Origin: an uncultured Acidimicrobiaceae bacterium
GTDB lineage: Bacteria > Actinomycetota > Acidimicrobiia > Acidimicrobiales > Microtrichaceae
Reading direction: 5' to 3'
NCBI GenBank assembly: GCA_937868025.1
Contig: CALMLJ010000196.1
Span: 1 to 14,192 of the forward strand
Length of the DNA stretch: 14,192 bases
The position numbers were made by a program, and so were the translations under genes. The notes beneath the pieces are model-generated. The model was not told where the DNA came from, did no database searches, and saw only the letters and a list, made by a program, of their open reading frames with translations. This document shows, in pieces, positions 6,553 to 14,192 of this stretch; the stretch's first letter is position 1; every line of letters begins with the position of its first letter.

Positions 6553-8045
6553 TCCAGACCGCCATCGTCGTGGCGACCGCCCTGATCGTCGCGTACACGT
6601 TGGCGATGTACGTGAAGGGCCGGGGCAAGTCCGACGCGGACAGCGGCGCCGCCGACGGTTCGCCGTCCCCGGACCTGTCGTTCGTCTTCATGGTGCCGTG
6701 CCTCAACGAAGAGCTGGTGCTCGGCCGCACCATCGACCGCCTTCTGGCGATCGAGAGCGACCACCGCTTCGCCGTGATGGTGATCGACGACGGGTCGACC
6801 GACGGAACCGCGGCGGTCACCGAGTCGTACGACCCCGACCGTGTGTGGCTCTTCCAGCGGGTTGCGCCCAACGCCCGGCAGGGCAAGGGCGAGGCGCTCA
6901 ACGCCGCGTATCGCCACCTCCGCCAGCACGTGCTGACCGCCGGGCAATCGCCCGACGACGTCGTGGTCGCGGTCATGGACGCCGACGGCCGGCTCGACCC
7001 GCGGGCGCTCGACCTCGTCGCACCCCACTTCGCCGATCCTCGCCGGGCGTCGGTGCAGATCGGCGTCCGGATCCACAACGCGTCCGACCACGTCGTCGCA
7101 CGTCTCCAGGACATGGAGTTCGCGAGCTACACGGAGCTCTTCCAACGTGGCCGCTCCGCGCTGGGGTCGGCGGGGCTCGGCGGCAACGGCCAGTTCGCCC
7201 GGCTCAGCGCCCTCATGTCCCTCGGTGACGCGCCGTGGTCCGACTGCCTCACCGAGGACCTCGAGCTCGGCATCGAGTTCCTCCTGGGCGGTTGGACGAA
7301 CCGGTTCTGCCACGAGACCCACGTCAGCCAGCAGGGCATCGTCGAGATGCGACCGCTGATCAAGCAGCGGACGCGCTGGTTCCAGGGCCACCTGCAGTGC
7401 ACCCGGTTCATCGGCCGGATCCTGCGCTCGGACCTGCGTCCGTGGCCGAAGTTCGACCTGGCGTTCCACCTGGTGAACCCGCTCCTGATGCTGCTCTTGC
7501 AGACTGCGTCGTTGGTCTGGCTGGCGCGACTCGGCTGGTTGGTGGCCACCCAGCCCGCCGCCGACACGGTGATGATGTTCTCCGGCGTCCGTCCGGTGCT
7601 GCTGTACCTGCTGGCGTTCGGCCTCGCGCCCGTCGTCACCTTCGTGTACCTGCGCGCCGAGCCCAAGCTCGGCATCGGGGCCGGCATCGCGTTCGCCCAC
7701 CTCTACATCTTCTACGGGTACATGTGGTACTTCGCCGGCGTGCGGGCGACGGTGCGTCACTTCAGCCGGCGCCGCGGGTGGGCCAAGACCGCACGCACCA
7801 CCGGGACCGGCGACGAGGCTCGCCCGACCGGGTTCGACGTGTTGCCCTACCTCCCGGCATCGGTCCGCTGGTTCGCCCGGATCGCCGAGCCGCCGCCGAC
7901 ACCTGTGGCCCGTCGGACCGACGCCCTCATCGAGCTGGTGACGCTCGACGGCGACCCCATCGGTCGACTCGACGAACTGCTCGCCCACCGCCCGGCGGAA
8001 CTCCCCGCCGGACTTCCCGCCGAACGAGTCGGAGCGCTCCGATGA
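6549..8045 (+). CDS. Membrane glycosyltransferase family 2 (processive polysaccharide synthase-like, BcsA/PgaC type)
   Basis: 498 residues. TM helix 1 (about 4-22), then a cytosolic GT-A domain with MVPCLNEE, the nucleotide-binding DDGSTDGT (Asp80, Asp81), DADGR (Asp144, Asp146; metal/UDP-sugar), the catalytic base TED (Asp237) and the QRTRW acceptor motif (Gln273-Trp277, the QxxRW of processive synthases). Three or more C-terminal TM helices follow (about 310-415), then a roughly 85-residue cytosolic tail without a visible PilZ domain. It probably builds a beta-linked polymer from a nucleotide sugar and moves it across the membrane; the sugar is unknown. It starts in an ATGA overlap with the small TM protein and ends in another ATGA (8042-8045). 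GlcNAc is a guess based on the neighbouring deacetylase-fold proteins. Confidence 0.9.
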   Translation: MIQTAIVVATALIVAYTLAMYVKGRGKSDADSGAADGSPSPDLSFVFMVPCLNEELVLGRTIDRLLAIESDHRFAVMVIDDGSTDGTAAVTESYDPDRVWLFQRVAPNARQGKGEALNAAYRHLRQHVLTAGQSPDDVVVAVMDADGRLDPRALDLVAPHFADPRRASVQIGVRIHNASDHVVARLQDMEFASYTELFQRGRSALGSAGLGGNGQFARLSALMSLGDAPWSDCLTEDLELGIEFLLGGWTNRFCHETHVSQQGIVEMRPLIKQRTRWFQGHLQCTRFIGRILRSDLRPWPKFDLAFHLVNPLLMLLLQTASLVWLARLGWLVATQPAADTVMMFSGVRPVLLYLLAFGLAPVVTFVYLRAEPKLGIGAGIAFAHLYIFYGYMWYFAGVRATVRHFSRRRGWAKTARTTGTGDEARPTGFDVLPYLPASVRWFARIAEPPPTPVARRTDALIELVTLDGDPIGRLDELLAHRPAELPAGLPAERVGALR

Positions 8046-8083
8046 CCACACACCCCGAAACCCGATCCACGACCACCGAGACC

Positions 8084-8088
8084 AGGAG
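8084..8088 (+). promoter_or_regulatory. Ribosome binding site deciding the start of the first DUF2334 gene
   Basis: AGGAG lies 7 bases before the ATG at 8096. It favours this start over the in-frame ATG at 8042, which overlaps the glycosyltransferase stop and would add 18 Thr/Ser-rich residues ahead of the signal peptide. Confidence 0.6.
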
Positions 8089-8095
8089 TCCCGCA

Positions 8096-9709
8096 ATGAC
8101 GAATCAACCTCGGACCGTTCGGCCTCGAAAGATGGTGCGCCGCTCGATTCTGCTCGCACTGGCCGTCATCACCGCGACGTTCGGGATCGGACTCGCCGAG
8201 CCCGAGGCCGAGCGTGTCGCCGATGCGGCACCCCAGGCTGCCGCGCCGGCGGTGACGACGCTCGTGTTGTACGACTCGACGGGGCCGTACGCCTGGCTGG
8301 GCGACATCTACGCCGTGCAGACCGCCAACCTCGCCGGCCACTTCGGGACCGTGACCCGCAAGAAGGTCACCGCGTACACCAAGGGCGACATCGCCAAGTA
8401 CACCGCCACGATCTACGTCGGCTCGACTTACGACGAGCCGTTGCCCGCAGCGTTCCTGTCGGACGTGACGTCGGCCACGAAGCCGGTCATCTGGGTCGCT
8501 GACAACATCTGGCAACTGACCGCAGCGACCCCGACGTTCGCCGCCGACTACGGCTGGATGTGGTCCGGATACGACACCCGCCCGGTGTCGAAGGTCGCCT
8601 ACAAGGGCACGACCCTGACCCGCTCGCCGCTCAACAACGCCGGAATCATGAACTCGGTCGTCTACGACACCGCCAAGGCCAACGTGGTGGCGACTGCCGT
8701 CGCCGACGACGGCACCCAGTTCCCGTGGGCGATCCGCTCGAAGCGCCTCACCTACGTCGGCGAGAACCCCTACAGCTACATCAACGAGACCGACCGCTAC
8801 CTGGCCTGGTCGGACCTGCTGTTCGACGCCCTTGCCCCGCAGACTGCGGAGCGGCATCGGGCGATGATCCGCATCGAGGACGTCGGCCCGACGACCGATC
8901 CCACCCAGCTCCGCCAGATCGTCGACTACCTCTACAGCAAGAAGATCAAGTTCACGCTCGCCACCTACAGCTGGTACCGCGACCCGCGGGGCGTCAACAA
9001 CGGCGGCAAGGCCGTGAGCACGTACCTGTACCAGTCGCCGCAGCTGACGGCGGCCCTCCGGTACGCCCAGGCCCGCGGTGGCACGGTCATCCAGCACGGC
9101 CGGACCCACCAGCTCGACTCGCTGATCAACCCCTACGACGGCGTGTCGGCCAACGATTTCGAGTTCTACCGCGCCCATGTCGACGCAGCGACCGACGCCG
9201 TGGTCCTCGACGGGCCGGTCGCCAACGACTCGACCGCCAACGCGAAGGCGCGGATCCAGTCGGGCCGTACCGACTTCGCCCTCGCCCTCGTGTCGGTGTC
9301 GAACATCTTCGAGTTCCCGCACTACGCGGCGTCGGAGGCCGACTACCAGGCGGTGAAAGCGCTGAACCTGACGGCGTACGATCGGCGTCTGTACTTCCCC
9401 CGCAACGCCGCCGGGAAGGCCGACACGACCCGTCCGACCGGCCAGTTCTTCCCGTACGTCGTCACCGACGTGTACGGCACCAAGGTCATCCCGGAGAACA
9501 TGGGCAACTACGAGCCGGAGGCGTACAACCAGCACCCGGCGGTGCAGATCCCCGAGCTGGTGCAACGGGCCCGCACATCGCTCGTGGTCCGTGACGGCTT
9601 CGCGAGCTACTTCTACCACCCGTTCCTGGGCGTCGAACCGCTCAAGCAGCTCGTCGAGGGCGTGAACGCGATCGGGCGGTACACCTGGGTCGGGCCGAAC
9701 GACGTCTGA
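8096..9709 (+). CDS. Secreted DUF2334 polysaccharide deacetylase-like protein (copy A)
   Basis: 537 residues. A basic N-terminus (RPRKMVRRS) and hydrophobic helix (about 17-34) form a Sec signal peptide, with possible cleavage in the Ala-rich VADAAPQAAAP. An N-terminal alpha/beta domain (about 55-245) begins TLVLYDSTG. The DUF2334 NodB-like barrel follows with RIEDVGP (Asp262), QHGRTHQ (His334, His338), NPYDGVSANDFEFYRAH and the HYAAS motif (His409). Asp plus HxxxH resembles the metal triad of carbohydrate esterase 4/18 enzymes. Activity is therefore inferred to be N- or O-deacetylation of an extracytoplasmic glycan. It is coupled to the synthase upstream and overlaps the GH113-like gene by one base (TGATG). 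It is a clear paralogue of copy B two genes on. The alternative start is 8042. Confidence 0.85.
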   Translation: MTNQPRTVRPRKMVRRSILLALAVITATFGIGLAEPEAERVADAAPQAAAPAVTTLVLYDSTGPYAWLGDIYAVQTANLAGHFGTVTRKKVTAYTKGDIAKYTATIYVGSTYDEPLPAAFLSDVTSATKPVIWVADNIWQLTAATPTFAADYGWMWSGYDTRPVSKVAYKGTTLTRSPLNNAGIMNSVVYDTAKANVVATAVADDGTQFPWAIRSKRLTYVGENPYSYINETDRYLAWSDLLFDALAPQTAERHRAMIRIEDVGPTTDPTQLRQIVDYLYSKKIKFTLATYSWYRDPRGVNNGGKAVSTYLYQSPQLTAALRYAQARGGTVIQHGRTHQLDSLINPYDGVSANDFEFYRAHVDAATDAVVLDGPVANDSTANAKARIQSGRTDFALALVSVSNIFEFPHYAASEADYQAVKALNLTAYDRRLYFPRNAAGKADTTRPTGQFFPYVVTDVYGTKVIPENMGNYEPEAYNQHPAVQIPELVQRARTSLVVRDGFASYFYHPFLGVEPLKQLVEGVNAIGRYTWVGPNDV

Positions 9710-10776
9710 TGCCGTCGACGGCTCCCCGCCTCGTCGCGTTGATGGTGGCGTTCCTGCTCGCGGGCTGTTCCGGGTCGGACGCGGTGTCCGATCCGGATCC
9801 GGGACCCGGGGCGGGGAGCGCTCGGTCGGCGGGCGCGGTGCGGGAGTGGGACGGCGTGGCGTACCCGGTGTGGGAGGCGGAGGCCTATGCCGGGGCCGAG
9901 GCGACGACGGCGCTGGGTGAGATCGCGGCCACCGGCGCGAGCGCGGTCACGATCATCCCGACCTGGTACGTCGACGACACGTCGACGTCGTTGCCCCATC
10001 GTGACCCCGAGCAGACGGCGAGCGACGGCAGCTTGCGCGCCGCGATCGTCGAGGCGCACCGTGTGGGTTTGCGGGTCATCCTCAAGCCGCATGTCGACGT
10101 CGAGGACGACACCGATCGTGCCGAGATCGTGCCCGTCGACCCCGCGGCCTGGTTCGATCGCTACCGCGACCTCATGGTCGGCTACGCGAACCTCGCCACC
10201 GAGACCGGGGTGGAGATGCTCAGCGTCGGCACCGAACTGGCCGGCACCATGGATCGGCCCGCCGAGTGGGCCGACGTGATCGCAGCGATCCGCGCGGTCT
10301 ACAGCGGGCCACTCACGTACGCCGCGAACTTCGACGGCTACGCCGACGTCCCGTTCTGGGATCGTCTCGACGACATCGGCGTCGACGCGTACTTCGAGCT
10401 GTCGACCGAACCCACGACCGACGTGGACCGACTGGTGACCGCCTGGGGCCCCGTGCTCGACGAACTCGACGCGTTCGCGGCCGGTCTCGGCAAGCCGGTG
10501 ATCTTCACGGAGGCCGGATACGCCAGCCAGGTGGGGTCGACCACCCAGCCGTGGAACTGGGAGATCAGCGAGGAACGGTCCGACGCCGAACAGGCCGCCG
10601 GATACGAGGCCTTGTTCACGGCCGTCGCCGACCGTTCGTGGATCGACGGTGTGCAGTGGTGGATGTGGGACGACCTGGCCGACACCGGGGAGGACCAGGC
10701 CCTCGACTACACCCCGCACGGCAAGGCGGCCGAGCGGGTGCTGCGCTCGCAGTGGGCGGTCGGTGACGAACGCTGA
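9709..10776 (+). CDS. Lipoprotein glycoside hydrolase, GH113-like TIM barrel
   Basis: 355 residues. Lipoprotein signal MPSTAPRLVALMVAFLLAGC with lipobox LAGC (Cys20), then a Gly/Pro/Asp-rich linker. The TIM-barrel domain (about 45-350) carries GH113 hallmarks: VTIIPTWYVDD, LKPHVDVEDD, the acid/base candidate Glu176 in SVGTELAG, the nucleophile candidate Glu268 in IFTEAGYASQ, and the aromatic QWWMWDD near the end. Known GH113 members are retaining beta-mannanases, but this protein is divergent and its substrate is probably the polymer made by the cluster. It would be anchored on the outer face of the membrane. It begins in a TGATG overlap and ends in another, so it is translated by coupling; no Shine-Dalgarno is evident. 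Role by analogy with PgaB or PelA: trimming nascent polymer. Confidence 0.82.
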   Translation: MPSTAPRLVALMVAFLLAGCSGSDAVSDPDPGPGAGSARSAGAVREWDGVAYPVWEAEAYAGAEATTALGEIAATGASAVTIIPTWYVDDTSTSLPHRDPEQTASDGSLRAAIVEAHRVGLRVILKPHVDVEDDTDRAEIVPVDPAAWFDRYRDLMVGYANLATETGVEMLSVGTELAGTMDRPAEWADVIAAIRAVYSGPLTYAANFDGYADVPFWDRLDDIGVDAYFELSTEPTTDVDRLVTAWGPVLDELDAFAAGLGKPVIFTEAGYASQVGSTTQPWNWEISEERSDAEQAAGYEALFTAVADRSWIDGVQWWMWDDLADTGEDQALDYTPHGKAAERVLRSQWAVGDER

Positions 10777-12500
10777 TGCGGCGCGTCACCACGATGGCGG
10801 CGGTCGGTGTCGTGGCGGTCGTCGCTGCCGTGGTGCTGGGCGTCGGTGGGGGAGCCGATCCCCTCGCTCCGTCGGACGGCTCGTCGGCAGTCGTGCCGGA
10901 GTCGGGGCCCGGGGCGGCGTCCGCGTCGGCGTCGGTGTCGCCGACGACCACCCGCCCGGAACGGGCGGCGCTGCCGATGTTGGTGCTGTACGACACGTCG
11001 GGGGAGTGGTCGACGGTCGGCCAGACCGACGCCATCCTGTCGGCGAATCTGCTCGGACACTTCGGCCCGGTCACCCGTCTGCCGATCGGTGACTACACCG
11101 CCGGTATGGCGGCGTCCTTCGGCGGTGTGCTCTACGTGGGGACGACGTTCGACGAGCCGATCCCCACGGCGTTCCTCGACGACGTCGTCGGCGGGGCCAC
11201 CCCGATCGTGTGGGCGGGTCTCAACATCTGGCAGCTCGGGGACCGGCTGACCGCCGGCGGGTACGGCTTCACTCCCGGACTCCTCGACGCGCGCCCGATG
11301 GTGAAGGTGCGCTACGAGGGTGCCGAGTTCGACCGCGCCGCGTCCGGCGACTCCAACGAGGTCGTGACGCTGACCGTCGACAACCCGGCGGTGGCGACGA
11401 CGCTCGGCACGATCGTCGCCGAGGACGGCACGGAGTTCCCGTGGGGCGTACGCGCCCGCAACCTGACCTACCTCGCGGAATCGCCCTACACGTTTCTCTC
11501 CGAACGCGACCGCTACGTCGCCTGGGCCGACGTCCTCCTCGACGCCTTCACACCCGGCACCCCCGAACGACACCGAGCCCTGGTCCGGCTCGAGGACATC
11601 GGACCGGCCAGCGATCCGGTCCTCCTGCGGGCATCCATCGACGTCCTGGTGAAACGGCGGATTCCCTTCACGATGGCGGTCTACCCGTTGTACGCGGACC
11701 CGGCCGGCGTGCACGGCACCAAGTACGGCTCGAAGGGCATCCCGACGCTTCGGCTCGACCAGCGACCGAAGGTGGTCGCCGCCATCACCTACGGCCTCGA
11801 GCACGGCGGCACGATCGTGAGCCACGGGCTGACCCACCAGTACGGCAAGGTCGACAACCCCTACGACGGGGTGAGCGCCAACGACTTCGAGTTCTTCCGT
11901 GCCCACGTGGACCCGGCGACCGATGACGTCGTCCTCGACGGCCCCGTCGAGGAGGATTCCGTCGAGTGGGCCGCCGACCGGCTGCGCACGGCGCGCACGA
12001 TGCTCGCGAAGGCAGGGATTCCGCTCGACGAGGTCCGGATGTTCGAACCGGCGCACTACACCGCCTCCGACGCCACCTATCGGGCCATCGGTGACGTCTA
12101 CGCGGGCCTCAACAGCGGCGGACCGGCAACGAGGTTCGACCGCGGGATGTACTTCGCCCCGGGCGAGTCGGGCGATCTCGACGCCGACCACCCGATCGGG
12201 CAATTCTTCCCCTTCGCGGTGCGTGACGTCTACGGGCACCTCGTCGTCCCCGAGAACCTCGGCAACGTCATCGAGGTCGGGTACAACAACAACGACCCTC
12301 GGACGCCCGAGGAGATCGTCGAGAACGCACGGCGCAGCCGCGTGGTCCGCGACAACGTCGTCGGCTTCTTCTTCCACCCGTACCTCGACGCAGATCTCTT
12401 GGCCGAGACCGTCGACGGCATCGTCGCAGCGGGGTACGAGTTCGTGCCGTCCACCTCGGTGACGACGGGGTGGGACATGCCGAGCAGTTCGCCGCCGTGA
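10776..12500 (+). CDS. Membrane-anchored DUF2334 polysaccharide deacetylase-like protein (copy B)
   Basis: 574 residues. The N-terminal hydrophobic helix (about 7-25, AAVGVVAVVAAVVLGVGGG) has no obvious signal peptidase site, so a membrane anchor is likely. A roughly 40-residue Ser/Ala/Pro/Thr linker (about 27-66) follows. The rest aligns along its length with copy A: MLVLYDTSG, VWAGLNIWQL, RLEDIGP (Asp274), SHGLTHQ (His350, His354), NPYDGVSANDFEFFRAH and HYTAS (His427). The putative metal residues are conserved in both copies, so neither looks dead. The start is in a TGATG overlap with the GH113-like gene. Two deacetylase-like enzymes, one exported and one tethered, flank the glycosidase; division of labour (for example membrane-proximal versus wall) is inference. 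Confidence 0.85.
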   Translation: MRRVTTMAAVGVVAVVAAVVLGVGGGADPLAPSDGSSAVVPESGPGAASASASVSPTTTRPERAALPMLVLYDTSGEWSTVGQTDAILSANLLGHFGPVTRLPIGDYTAGMAASFGGVLYVGTTFDEPIPTAFLDDVVGGATPIVWAGLNIWQLGDRLTAGGYGFTPGLLDARPMVKVRYEGAEFDRAASGDSNEVVTLTVDNPAVATTLGTIVAEDGTEFPWGVRARNLTYLAESPYTFLSERDRYVAWADVLLDAFTPGTPERHRALVRLEDIGPASDPVLLRASIDVLVKRRIPFTMAVYPLYADPAGVHGTKYGSKGIPTLRLDQRPKVVAAITYGLEHGGTIVSHGLTHQYGKVDNPYDGVSANDFEFFRAHVDPATDDVVLDGPVEEDSVEWAADRLRTARTMLAKAGIPLDEVRMFEPAHYTASDATYRAIGDVYAGLNSGGPATRFDRGMYFAPGESGDLDADHPIGQFFPFAVRDVYGHLVVPENLGNVIEVGYNNNDPRTPEEIVENARRSRVVRDNVVGFFFHPYLDADLLAETVDGIVAAGYEFVPSTSVTTGWDMPSSSPP

Positions 12501-12526
12501 CCCCCGAGCCGCCAAACTCGTACCCC

Positions 12527-14059
12527 ATGACCGACGCACCCGACGCCCCGCTCGCCGCCGCACTGGCCCGTGCTCCCCAGGGCAACCTCCACAAGGAGGC
12601 CGAGAAGCTGGCGCGCCAGAACAAGCTGTTCGTGCGGGAACGCATCGACCTCCTGTGCGACCCCGGGACCTTCGTCGAGGACGGCCTGCTCGCCAACGCG
12701 AGCGCCACCGACCTGCCGGCCGACGGCGTCGTCACCGGCGTCGGCGAGGTCGACGGCCGCGCCGCCGTCATCGTCGCCAACGACCCCACCGTGAAGGCGG
12801 GCTCGTGGGGCGCCCGCACCGTCGAGAAGATCGTGCGCATGACCGACATCGCCCTCCGCGACAACCTGCCGGTCTTCTGGCTGATCGACTCGGCCGGCGC
12901 CCGCATCACCGACCAGGTCGAGTTGTTCCCCGGTCGTCGGGGCGCCGGGCGGATCTTCTACAACCAGGTGCGGCTGTCGGGGAAGGTGCCCCAGATCTGC
13001 TGCCTGTTCGGCCCGTCCGCAGCCGGCGGGGCGTACATCCCGTCGTTCTGCGACATCGTGATCATGGTCGAGGGCAACGCCTCGATGTACCTCGGCTCAC
13101 CCCGCATGGCCGAGATGGTCATCGGTGAGATCGCCACCCTCGAGGAGACCGGCGGCGCACGGATGCACTGCTCGGTGTCGGGGTGCGGCGACAACCTGGC
13201 CCACGACGACGCCGACGCCATCGAGCAGGCCAAGGCGTACTTCACGTACATGCCGACCTACTGGCGCCACGACCCGCCCACGTACGAGGCCGTCGCTCCC
13301 GCCCACGACCTCGACGATTCGATCGTGCCCGCCGAGGACACCATGGGCTACGACATCCACCGGGTCATCGACTGTCTCGTGGACGCCGAGAGCTTCTTCG
13401 AGGTCAAGCCGTTGTTCGCGCCGGAGATGGTCGTCGGGTTCGGTCTGATGGACGGCTCACCGGTCGGGTTCGTGGCGAACAACCCCATGATCAAGGGTGG
13501 TGTGCTCTTCACCGACACCGCTGACAAGGCGGCCCGGTTCATCTGGTGCTGCGACGCGTTCAACATCCCGCTGATCTTCCTGGCGGACGTACCCGGATTC
13601 ATGATCGGCACCGAGGTGGAGCGCCAGGGGATCATTCGCCACGGAGCGAAGATGATCACCGCCGTGTCGGAGGCGACGGTGCCGAAGATCTCGGTGGTGC
13701 TCCGCAAGGCGTACGGCGCCGGTCTCTACGCCATGAGCGGACCGGCGTTCGAGCCGGAGGCGACGATCGCCTTGCCGACCGCCAAGATCGCCGTGATGGG
13801 CCCCGAGGCTGCCGTCAACGCCGTGTTCGCCAACAAGATCGCGGCGATCGAGGACCTCGACGAACGCGAGGCCTTCATCCTCGAGCAACGCCGGATCTAC
13901 GAGGAGGACGTCGACCTGCTGCGCCTCGGTTCGGAGCTCGTCATCGACGCCGTGGTGCAGTGGGGTGATCTGCGCACCGAGATCACCCGGCGCCTGACCC
14001 GTGCGGCCGGCAAGACCCGCGTCTTCACCGACCGTCGCCACGGCGTGCCGCCGGTCTGA
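12527..14059 (+). CDS. Acyl-CoA carboxylase carboxyltransferase (beta) subunit
   Basis: 510 residues, normal for the family (PccB/AccB/MccB type). It transfers the carboxyl group from carboxybiotin to an acyl-CoA. The N-terminal crotonase-like half has ERIDLLCDPG, GSWG, LIDSAGARI and the oxyanion loop GPSAAGGAYIP (Gly167-Gly168). The C-terminal half has VANNPMIKGG, FLADVPGFMIG (Gly357), RHGAKMI and TAKIAVMGPEAAVNAV. At the acyl-specificity position (Asp422 in Streptomyces PccB) there is Tyr401, in AYGAGLYAM, so propionyl-CoA is not assured. No biotin carboxylase or carrier subunit lies in the window. ATG 12527 is chosen; GTG 12497 and ATG 12470 are in-frame alternatives overlapping the DUF2334 gene. 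The 26-base gap may mean read-through from the polysaccharide cluster, without a functional link being evident. Confidence 0.93.
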   Translation: MTDAPDAPLAAALARAPQGNLHKEAEKLARQNKLFVRERIDLLCDPGTFVEDGLLANASATDLPADGVVTGVGEVDGRAAVIVANDPTVKAGSWGARTVEKIVRMTDIALRDNLPVFWLIDSAGARITDQVELFPGRRGAGRIFYNQVRLSGKVPQICCLFGPSAAGGAYIPSFCDIVIMVEGNASMYLGSPRMAEMVIGEIATLEETGGARMHCSVSGCGDNLAHDDADAIEQAKAYFTYMPTYWRHDPPTYEAVAPAHDLDDSIVPAEDTMGYDIHRVIDCLVDAESFFEVKPLFAPEMVVGFGLMDGSPVGFVANNPMIKGGVLFTDTADKAARFIWCCDAFNIPLIFLADVPGFMIGTEVERQGIIRHGAKMITAVSEATVPKISVVLRKAYGAGLYAMSGPAFEPEATIALPTAKIAVMGPEAAVNAVFANKIAAIEDLDEREAFILEQRRIYEEDVDLLRLGSELVIDAVVQWGDLRTEITRRLTRAAGKTRVFTDRRHGVPPV

Positions 14060-14080
14060 TCGCGTGCCGCCGGTCTAACG
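14043..14080 (+). repeat. 19-bp imperfect tandem duplication at the carboxyltransferase stop
   Basis: Units 14043-14061 and 14062-14080 share a perfect 15-base core (GCGTGCCGCCGGTCT). The first unit holds the last codons and the TGA; the second lies just after the stop. Confidence 0.75.
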
Positions 14081-14090
14081 GGCCGCGTTA
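14076..14090. terminator. Weak inverted repeat between convergent genes
   Basis: TAACG (14076-14080) / CGTTA (14086-14090) with loop GGCCG, overlapping the stop of the minus-strand gene. Its place between convergent genes suggests a bidirectional terminator, but the stem is 5 bp and there is no T-run. Confidence 0.25.
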
Positions 14091-14192
14091 CTGGGCGACG
14101 GCGTAGGTGGTGTCGACGCGGGGGTCGGGTTCGCCGGCGGTGAGGAGTGCTTCGACCCAGACGCTGCGGGCGTAGTTGGTGAGGGGCCAGTA
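14088..14192 (-). CDS. 3' end of an unrecognised minus-strand gene (5' part beyond window)
   Basis: 34 codons are open from the right edge to a TAA (plus-strand TTA at 14088-14090). The peptide begins YWPLTNYARSVWVEALL and ends VDTTYAVAQ. Nearly every codon ends in C or G (for example CCC, CTC, ACC, AAC, GCC), the coding pattern of this genome, which is the main support that it is real. The stop lies 28 bases after the carboxyltransferase stop, convergent with it. The fragment is too short to name a family. Confidence 0.6.
   Translation of the reverse strand, partial: YWPLTNYARSVWVEALLTAGEPDPRVDTTYAVAQ

Noticed and set aside
6243..8159. 638-codon open frame on the minus strand
   Set aside because: Antisense to the small TM gene and the GT2 gene, whose motifs are clear; no recognisable domain in the translation.
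7847..9619. 590-codon open frame on the minus strand
   Set aside because: Antisense to the first DUF2334 gene; composition is that of a shadow frame.
10707..12563. 618-codon open frame on the minus strand
   Set aside because: Antisense to the second DUF2334 gene; Arg/Val/Asp-rich without motifs.
1..14192. CRISPR arrays, tRNA or rRNA genes, insertion sequences, phage or toxin-antitoxin genes
   Set aside because: No regularly spaced repeats, no tRNA or rRNA signatures, no transposase or integrase motifs, and no abrupt composition change were seen.

Overview
The window is high-GC DNA with strong G/C preference at third codon positions. Shine-Dalgarno use is sparse and many genes overlap by 1 to 4 bases. 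Gene content and protein style (IspH, a DUF512-type radical SAM protein beside Der, a SpoIIE-type phosphatase, an actinobacterial acyl-CoA carboxylase subunit) suggest a free-living actinobacterium, perhaps of the Acidimicrobiia (Ilumatobacter-like). That placement is inference, not measurement.

Left part (1-2225, minus strand): a lipoprotein alpha/beta hydrolase lies upstream of ispH, whose 3' end runs off the left edge. A perfect GC hairpin sits between them. Middle left (2345-6168, plus strand): a PDZ/radical SAM/DUF512 protein overlaps der (EngA, ribosome biogenesis GTPase) by 8 bases, and a membrane-anchored SpoIIE/PP2C phosphatase follows closely. The 119-base divergent gap (2226-2344) should hold promoters for both directions.

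Centre (about 6169-12500, plus strand): a 180-base leader with a good sigma70-type promoter and two hairpins precedes a tightly coupled cluster. Its genes are a 67-residue single-TM protein with an LPXTG-like tail, a BcsA/PgaC-type membrane glycosyltransferase (GT2), a secreted DUF2334 deacetylase-fold protein, a GH113-like lipoprotein glycosidase, and a second DUF2334 protein with a membrane anchor and long linker. Junctions are ATGA (6549, 8042) and TGATG (9709, 10776). I read this as an exopolysaccharide synthesis and modification module, analogous in logic to pga/ica or pel (synthase + deacetylase + glycoside hydrolase + small membrane partner) but built from different families. This is the most novel part of the window.

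Right part: an acyl-CoA carboxylase carboxyltransferase subunit (12527-14059), then the last 34 codons of a convergent, unrecognised minus-strand gene (14088-14192). No tRNA, rRNA, CRISPR array, insertion sequence or phage gene was seen.
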